DNA of 64,000 nucleotides from Chrysoporthe austroafricana (lineage: Eukaryota; Ascomycota; Sordariomycetes; Diaporthales; Cryphonectriaceae): positions 310,001 through 374,000 of the forward strand of contig JYIP02000001.1 in the NCBI GenBank assembly GCA_001051155.2, given 5' to 3'. Shown here one piece after another: positions 57,201-64,000 of this stretch. The first letter of the stretch is position 1. Each line of letters starts with the position of its first letter. The position numbers and the translations under genes were made by a program. The notes under the pieces are model-generated. The model did no database searches and was not told the origin of the DNA. It was given only the letters and a program-made list of their open reading frames with translations.

Positions 57201-59627
57201 ATTGCGTCGGATTCCTCATCGCGATGGCTCCCTATGCAGCCGCCCCTGCAGCGCGCGCCCCGGATTCTATCTGCTCACCCCTAATGCTACCTCGTAGCCC
57301 GGTCCAGCCGGCATTTCTCACAACGTTAATAACATGGTTACATCGAAGTCTGTGCCGCTGGTCTTCCTAGTTCTTGGAGTGATTGCTCGTCCAAGTCGAC
57401 ATCTTGATGAAATAGATCAGCAGGTTCTCCAACGACGGCCGGCCCTGCCTCCTCGGCAGTCCGGCTCCATCAGCCTGCTCGTTGGGACTTCAGCCAAACT
57501 TCAAAACGCCGCCCGTTTCACAGGTTCACACCAGACTCGGTATCTCACACCGCTCACCAGTCTACCATCCCGTTAACGAATCTGTCCTCTTCCCGGCCGT
57601 ACGCTCGGTGCGATACCGTCCGCCGTGGGTTGCAACAAGAAACAACTAATCCACTCGCCCGCAAACCAGGGACGGGATTGGCTTCGAACTATGGTCGTTG
57701 CGCTCGAGACCTATGTGGCGTCCGGGACATCTGCCGATCTCGCCGCTATGGCCACCGTTACACCACACACCAGCAGGATGACTCAGGTGCTCGGCGCCAA
57801 GTCTCGTCGTCGAGAGGACTCTATTGTGCAGGGCAGGACCGGAGAATAGTTACAAGCTCCTGTAGACTCGGTTGGAAGCTGCCACTTCCATCCTCAGTGT
57901 AGACCAGCTCGCCCCAGACCGCGGTCGACAGCTAGGTCAGTAGTGCTTTGCTATGGAACCCATGCCTGCCGCCACCGGGGGGACTTCTGGTCTGTAGAAC
58001 GAAGTCCTACTCGGCGATGTGGTCTGTAGGCTAGAGGCTGGTCAGGCCCATAGATACATAGCGAAGTATCTCACCTTATAAGGCTGAATGATGGAACATA
58101 TCGCTGCCTGCTATGCTCATCAACCTGGAGTCCAATAGTTACCTAGGTACTTGACACATGTTGGAGTGAGCAGTTCAGACTCGTACTTGCTTTAGAAACC
58201 GGGTCTCAGTAATTAATTATATGCTTTCTGATCGTGCGCACTTAAAGCGACCGAACCATCAGTGCCACTAATTCAGAATTTGTAGACGAGCATTCTTGTT
58301 TGATGCTAAGGTATCTGAGATACACAACTACAATTGATTTCATTGGCGAGAATCGGCTCTACTGAGCCTTGTGACTAACGTGGTGTGAATCGACATGGAA
58401 AGCGCAAGGAGACGAGTTCCATGAGCGCGGCACCATTATGAGAAGGGACGAGAGCTCAGATGTTTAGGAAAATTGAAAGTAATATCTGTCAAAGGTCGTG
58501 GAGCTAGGTTGTGATAGGCCCAGCCAGCAGCCGTCAATGATATAAGTATTAATTTGAAGGCTCTTGATTTGGGCGTGACTTCCAAGCACTCAACCTACTT
58601 CTCTATATCTACATGCTTCGTGACTACTAAGGATACCGAGAACGCTGTGCAATACGCCAATGTGATCTCTCAGGGCTTTCGATGTTCAATAGAGCATGAT
58701 CAATGCTAACGGCGAAGGCTCAGAGTCTTCGCCTTGTCAACTCACAGCTCACAGAAGAAGCGTTGAAGAGAAGCACTAGCAATTAGCTTGATTCAAGGTC
58801 AACAGGGTGGGTCAAGGGGAAATATGACCTAAGTACATATAAGGCTCTTTAGCATTGTCGCTTGCGTGAAGAAACTAGCAATATGCATAGCTTCTTTTAG
58901 ACAAAGCGATAGCAACGTACAGACTACCCGCGCCGTCTACTGCGTTCATTGCCATACACTCACACACTTACACACTCGTACACACGGTCACTTAAAGAGC
59001 ACCAGAGGCGTAAGCTATCTTATTGCTGCAGACAATTTCCAACTCGACTCCCAACGTTTATCGATCCCGATCTAACTCTTCAGAGATGTCGCTAGCTGCA
59101 TACCGCTCCTCAACAACATCAACACCACGCAACTCTAGCCAGCCTGCCGGATGAGCGAAGACTCATATCCGGTGGATGTTAGTGTTAGGTTGGTCGTGGG
59201 ATCCTGTTCAGAGTGCAGGATCCCAAATGAACCACGGGTGGGAACGAAAGGCAAAACAGAGTAATATCTCTTGCCGATCAAAACGATCCTTCCGAACCCC
59301 GCGGGCACAGAGCATGCCTACATACAGGTGCGTCCATTTGTCAGCTCTACTGGAATGATTATCACCAGGTTGGGATCGAGTGCACGTCAGTTGCTGACAA
59401 ATTTTGAAATGCCCGGTGCCGACCCGCGCCAGGCGCCGTTGCGCGGCTAAGTAAATAATAATGCGGCGCGGGCATCATCGGGGATGGCCAACCGCCGGGG
59501 ACGACCATCTCCGCTCCCACGGCCGACTCACGGAAAGCGAAAGCTCAGAACCTCGCCCTCCTCCCAAGAATCTGTCCCAACTACGTCACAAGTTCTGTTG
59601 CCAAGAACTGCTGGTGCCTAGGTAGCA
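54291..59627. other. Gene-poor, repeat-rich upstream region, 5.3 kb
   Basis: No supportable gene. From 54.3 to 56.5 kb the sequence is very GC-rich and crowded with simple repeats: GCGG/GGGC runs near 54600-54625, GCGTGCTAG units at 54946-54988, GATCCT/GGCCCT units at 55138-55180, CGCAC units at 55321-55365, ATCT units at about 55658-55672 and CCAGGGCAGG units at 56221-56255. A T-rich tract lies at 56711-56740. Long open frames here (for example 54909-55901 plus) reflect GC content and lack motifs. From 58 kb the sequence is AT-richer, with an ACAC-rich patch at 58955-58985. It is probably the long promoter/leader of the MIT gene plus the beta-lactamase-like gene promoter. Confidence 0.5.
55321..55365. 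repeat. CGCAC pentamer repeat
   Basis: About eight imperfect to perfect CGCAC/CGCAG units in a row, in non-coding GC-rich DNA upstream of the MIT-domain gene. Confidence 0.85.
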
Positions 59628-60916
59628 ATGGAGAAGCTCGACGGGATCCTCGCCGCCAACGTCGCCAACGGGGATTCAACCAAGGCCAAACTGCTCGGGG
59701 CCGCCTTCGCCGTCGTGAACAAAGATGGTGAGCCTGCAGACCCCTCTCCTGACGAGGCTCCTCGGTGATGGCTGATTCTCCAATCGCAAGGCGTCCTATA
59801 TGAAGGCTCGGCTGGTCGGGTCGACATCCCTAGCGATTCGACGCCATGGGGCCCGGACACCCTCACCTGGATTGCCTCCTTGACAAAACTGGCCTCCGCC
59901 ATCTGTGTCCTCCAGGTGGTCGAGCGCGGCCTCATCACGCTCGACGAGGACGTCCGCCCGAGGATCAAGTTTCTTGCCGAGACCCAGATCCTCCGGGGGT
60001 TCGACGGGACCGGCAATCCTGTGCTGGAGCCCAACACCCAGCCCATCACCCTCCGTCACCTCCTCACGCACACCACCGGTCTGGGCTATGATCTGAGCGA
60101 GGAGCCGCTCATGAAGTGGCGCCGAAAGGCCGGCAAGGACAAGATCAACATGACCATGACCGAGGAAGGCTACTCGACGCCCCTCCTCTTTGCGCCGGGG
60201 ACGGACTGGATGTACGGGACCTCTATGGATTGGGCCATTATGGTGCTCGAGAAAGTCACTGGCCAGAAGATCAGTGAGTACATGGCGGAGAATATCCTCG
60301 GCCCGCTCGGGATGGGGGAGACTGGGTTCTGGCCCAAGAAGCTCGGAAAGGAACCCGCCGAGATCCCATACCGAGGGTCGGGAGGGAAATTGGCCGGTGC
60401 TCCGTTCCCTGTCCCGGAGGAACACCCGATCGAGAGCGGAGGGGCTGGGCTGTACTCGACCGCGAGGGACTACGCCAAGTTGCTCCGCGCTGTGCTGCAG
60501 GGCAAGCTGCTGAGTGCCGAGAGCATGAACTTGCTGTTCAAGCCCCAGCTCGATGAAGAGCTCCAGATGCGCCTAACGGACAGGGTAGCTCCCGCGCAGT
60601 TTATCTACGCTCCTGAATACCCACCCGGCATGCCCATCAACTTCACATTCGGCGGGATGACGAATCTCGAGGACATTCCCGGGAAGAGGTCGGAGGGGAG
60701 CATTATGTGGAGTGGCTATGTCAATTCTCATTGGGTAAGTTTCCTGCCTCCCCATGACTCTGTGGATATCTAATAGACCTCCATCAGTGGATCGACAGAA
60801 AGAATGGGATTGCAGCAGTGTTGCAGGTATCCCTTTTGCCATTTGCCGATCCCGTGGTGAGCAAGCTGTACGATGAGCTCGAGCGCGCAGTGTATGGGAG
60901 TTTGTTGGCCCAATGA
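59628..60916 (+). CDS. Class C beta-lactamase-like hydrolase/transesterase
   Basis: Three exons, 59628..59727, 59791..60734 and 60788..60916, give 390 residues, no signal peptide. The serine-hydrolase motifs are SLTK (Ser63, Lys66) and a Tyr in MYGTS (Tyr175), the pair used by class C beta-lactamases, esterase EstB and the fungal acyltransferase LovD. HLLTHTTGLGYDLSEE and LGPLGMGETGFWP are family blocks, and the GAGLYSTARDYAKLLRA block precedes the C-terminal SGYVNSHWWIDRKNGIAAV. The introns (GTGAGC, GTAAGT) are canonical. Fungal relatives act as esterases or as acyltransferases in secondary metabolism; which applies here is not visible. It converges with the AsaB-like gene, stops about 0.6 kb apart. 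Confidence 0.92.
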
Positions 60917-61530
60917 GGGTGCAGCTGTGTCGCAGAGAGCAGAAGAGATACTGTCTGCTGTGTTGAGGGTTTCCTGAAAGGCAGCAAGCTTATCTGCGCA
61001 GCAATACGACAATATTGATTTACACTGTGCGTAGAAAGTTGGCATGCACTACTTTATACACAGTTACGGGCTTTGGGTGGTATATTGCTTGCAAGCGGCT
61101 GAAGATTCTACACAGATGCACAGCGATGCTACATAGACTGGACATAGAGAATTCGATCATTCTTCTACCCTACACTCAATAGGTGTGCTAACTATGTGCC
61201 AGGAGTCTGTCGTGCTGCCTGGTGATAGTAGCAGTGAATAGGCATAGGGCGACCTGCCAACGAGCTCAACTAGCCTGCTCACCCCCTCAAATATAGTCGA
61301 CTTCTAGAAAGTCTAGATTTGCGAGCGTTACCTTGAGAAAATGATGTGCGGTGTGATTTTCTACTGAAAAATGCAGAAGGGCTGTCCTGTCCATCAATTG
61401 CGGCTCTCAGACCGCAACCTCCAAAGCCCAGATGAAGTCACATTTCTCAGCAGCGACATCGCATCTCGCACCGCGCCAGAAAAGATGTTTGATGGTATGA
61501 CAAGCAAGCCCCTACGGGAATGTAAGCTAT
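60917..61530. other. Convergent 3' region between the beta-lactamase-like and AsaB-like genes
   Basis: The 614-nt gap between converging stop codons, moderately AT-rich. No gene recognised. Confidence 0.5.
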
Positions 61531-62648
61531 TCATTCATAGAAGACAAGACTTCGCACTTCGACGCTCTGTCTGTTCTCTCTATCGTCGTACTCCGGGTCC
61601 CTAAAAGCAGAATGCGGCGTGCGCCGAGCCGTTGAGGCTTCCGAGTCGAAGCATTTGATTAGGAGGACCTCGTTGGATTTCTGCGCGCCCTTGTAAAACC
61701 ACCGATGGTCGTCGCTCGGCTTGACGGTCCAAGTCTCGGCGCGCCTGGTGGGTTTTATCGCAGATGCTGCGACGAGATCGTCATCGCGAACAGACCTCGC
61801 ATCCGCAACCGCGATAGGGTCCTTGAAGATGGTCCGGATAGGACGCCAGACCTAAGCTATGGAATCAGGCTCAACTGCTGGAGAGGTGCGGTACTGGAGC
61901 GGGTCACCAACTTAGCAAGAGGGACTGAAGTAGGACCAAGACTGACATTGATGATCTGGTATCTGTGCTTGAGAAGGCCATCTGCCTCGTCAGGCAGATA
62001 ATATCTGAGTACCAGCTCCGCACCAGCATATGACTGGTCAACGTGAACTCTGTGAAGTGGACCCGCGTTCAAGCGGTTTTTCTCCCCAAGCTTGTGCCAA
62101 TCCGACGGCCCGCGACGGACTTTGTAGTCAAATACAACGATACGAGAAGCACCAGTGCTGCACCTTGAATCAGAAGACTACCCTTTTGAGGCACGATATA
62201 CGAAACGTCTAGGAGGGCTCACGCTTCCTTCAGCAACTGTTCAACTTCAGTGAAGTACACCGTCTTGATACGCCCTTCGTCATCGAATTGCTCCTCACGG
62301 CTGTTGTGTTGTATGAAGCAGAAACCGTGTTCATCAAGGCTGTACCCATTTTCGTAGCCTGCGATGTCCTTGATCGTCACGTCAACTTCGATACTACGCC
62401 GTTCGTTTGTCACGGTATTGCTATTTAGAACGTTATTTCCCACCATACACCGTGTGAGGAGCACAACTATAGGCGTACTGGGGGAAGGGGTCCACTTGCT
62501 TGCCGACCAGAACAGGGAGAGGAGGAGTCCCATCCCCAGGGTCGTCGTAGTAGTTCAGCTTCGTTCGCACATCTCGGGGGTTCTCATTCGGATGAGCAGC
62601 GGGGATGGTGTTATCAGTGATCGGCATCTCTGTCGAAGTTTGTTGCAT
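61531..62648 (-). CDS. AsaB/CmcJ-like oxidoreductase (cephem methoxylase P8-related family)
   Basis: Four exons, 62648..62449, 62393..62223, 62157..61947 and 61851..61531, join to 300 residues. Opening: VRTKLNYYDDPGDGTPP. Middle: YSLDEHGFCFIQHNSREE, VYFTEVEQLLKEA joined to TGASRIVVFDYKVRR, and RVHVDQSYAGAE, giving a His-X-Asp pair (His162, Asp164). The C-terminus has RYQIINVWRPIRTI, KDPIAVADARS, ETWTVKPSDDHRWFYKG, LLIKCFDS and a late histidine in TPHSAF (His274), as in AsaB (aspergillic acid cluster) and gibberellin-desaturase-like proteins. Exons 2-4 are secure by phase and by family order. Intron 1 (GTATGG...CGTAG, 55 nt) is less certain; using the acceptor at 62421 would restore more typical residues but leaves an intron too short. 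It is probably an oxidation enzyme for a secondary metabolite. Confidence 0.82.
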
Positions 62649-62772
62649 GAGAGCTGCAGAAGGGAGAGTTGTCCAACCTACCTCAAGCGCTTATTCAGTG
62701 TTGTGGGTCAATTTCGAGTACCTCCGCACAGTGTTGGGAGCAGACTACTCCTCCTCCTTCTGCCGCATGGCC

Positions 62773-62818
62773 ATTTCTAGGCCATGCGCCTGGCTATTTC
62801 CACGCCATGCGCCTGGCT
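62773..62818. repeat. 23-bp tandem duplication
   Basis: Two adjacent copies of a 23-nt unit, 62773-62795 and 62796-62818, both ending GCCATGCGCCTGGCT and differing at a few positions in the middle. It lies about 125 nt upstream of the AsaB-like start. Confidence 0.85.
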
Positions 62819-63024
62819 CCTCTCGGTATGAAGTACTTCTTTCAATAGTCCACCACACATCATAGGTACTACCTACGTCATCTATTGCAAGCACGAGAAA
62901 CTTTAGCACAGTAGAGAAATCGATTTGGCAAAATTGGTGTGGTTAGTTGGTCTAGCCATTATTATTGATGTATCATGCTCGGTATCAACTGCCCGCTTCT
63001 GATCGAGAATGCCTCAAGATAGCG

Positions 63025-63050
63025 AAATTCTGTGTCCAGACACAGAATTT
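63025..63050. repeat. Perfect palindrome, 12-bp arms, 2-nt centre
   Basis: The left arm AAATTCTGTGTC (63025-63036) is the exact reverse complement of the right arm (63039-63050), separated by CA. It could form a tight hairpin or be a dimeric protein site. It is non-coding on both strands as far as can be seen. Confidence 0.9.
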
Positions 63051-64000
63051 GGATGCCTTGCGCCACCACGCACAACCCTTACGCCAGCTACCGACCTACT
63101 ATTATGGTCTTATAGGTACCAATCTGGCTTTATCTGGTCATGTTCCTTCCTGGATACTGTGTCTGTTCTGTGCTAGAGCAAGATCTGCCCGCCATTTTGA
63201 TACATAAACATCAGCAACAATTACATCTGCGCAATGCTGTAGCAGAGTCGCAGGCAACCTTCCAAAAAGGCCGTCGTCAATCTGATCCAAATTGAAGAGC
63301 TATTGTATTCGGCCAAGTGCGCTGGCCAGACCAGACAACTATATAAGACCTTCATCATTCCCAGCCAGCTGAGAGTGGTCACTCCTGTTTCCCGACAGCT
63401 GTAGTGCCCGCTAATAATACAATACCAGGTAAATATCTTCCTTCACATCCGGGAACACCCCCTCCCGGCCCCAAATTCCACTCTGCCTCCTCTTCTTACA
63501 TGGCCTGAAGCGCCTCGTCCTCAAAATCCGCAGCGTCTGCCGAGGGACACGACCGGCTGAACAGCACGCGGGTGGTCCCTCGTCACGAGGCTCGACGGCA
63601 GCGCCGCCGGGATATAGCCAGCGTGTCTTGCCTGGGAGTGCTAGCAAGGCCCGTACAGAAGTGGTTACCTGAGGCCATAGTCACACCGTTGTGTCCTCAT
63701 CCCCAGGACAAATCCATCTCGTGGCAACGCGCTTGGCTCCAAATCCACTGAGTAAGCTCCTCAACCAGCTAATTATAAGCCTCACCCGGACACAGACTTC
63801 TGTGCCACATCCTTTCCCCCACAGCTTTACAGGTGAAACGGACGCATGCTGAGCATGTCCCCACAGGAGCTCGTGGGCAGCAGATGCACGACTCGTTCTC
63901 GTCCCCTTGACGCTTTTCCCTTCATGTTCTCTTCTCTTTTCCTTATCTGAAGGCCACTACTAGTATACACATAGCACGAGATGGCACGATTCACGAGCAG

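Larger units (their letters stand above)
62649..64000. other. Right-end region without recognised gene
   Basis: About 1.35 kb, moderately AT-rich to 63.4 kb. It contains a 23-bp tandem duplication, a 26-bp perfect palindrome and only short motif-free frames. It may be the promoter of the AsaB-like gene and upstream sequence of a gene beyond the window. Confidence 0.5.

Noticed and set aside
57334..57849. Short frames considered as a small secreted protein gene
   Set aside because: No convincing signal peptide, cysteine pattern or splice-consistent continuation.
1..64000. Search for tRNA, 5S rRNA, CRISPR arrays and transposase genes
   Set aside because: No paired A/B boxes with cloverleaf, no 5S-like segment, no regularly spaced repeats and no transposase or integrase motifs were seen by eye; a short or degraded copy could still be missed.

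Overview
The window is nuclear DNA of a filamentous ascomycete (Pezizomycotina, probably Sordariomycetes). The evidence is short introns (about 50-110 nt, GTRNGT donors, CTRAC branch sites, YAG acceptors), three complete Zn2Cys6 regulators, a SepH/Cdc7 septation kinase, secreted degradative enzymes, and CT-rich promoter tracts. There is no rRNA, recognisable tRNA, CRISPR array or intact transposon. Exon boundaries were joined by eye from reading frame, splice consensus and remembered family sequence; none is backed by transcript data.

Left part (1-13 kb), mostly housekeeping: the 3' end of an alpha/beta-hydrolase, a two-exon DUF218/YdcF-like protein, dihydrofolate synthetase (FOL3), a fungus-specific single-pass membrane protein, and the eight-exon sepH kinase gene.

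13-18 kb: an AflR-like Zn2Cys6 regulator starts only 160 nt after sepH. It is convergent with a gene that looks like an AflR C-terminal domain without a DNA-binding domain, and a six-exon DHA2-type drug/toxin exporter follows. No biosynthetic enzyme lies with them.

18-30 kb: a GH10 xylanase with candidate XlnR and CreA sites upstream, an ICE2-family ER membrane protein, a seven-exon FAD aromatic-ring hydroxylase, and a secreted pepsin-like protease with an unusual internal insertion. From 30 to 35 kb I see no supportable gene.

35-47 kb: a Zn2Cys6 regulator, a type-B carboxylesterase whose catalytic Glu position reads Gly, a second Zn2Cys6 regulator and an MFS transporter. This could be a small catabolic or export cluster.

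47-54 kb is housekeeping again: GUF1 (mitochondrial EF4/LepA) and a 1409-residue MIT-domain protein. A 5.3 kb gene-free stretch with many simple repeats follows. The right end carries a class C beta-lactamase-like/transesterase gene, convergent with a four-exon AsaB/CmcJ-like oxidoreductase gene that has no single long ORF and is easy to miss. The last 1.3 kb holds a perfect 12-bp-arm palindrome and a 23-bp tandem duplication but no recognised gene.
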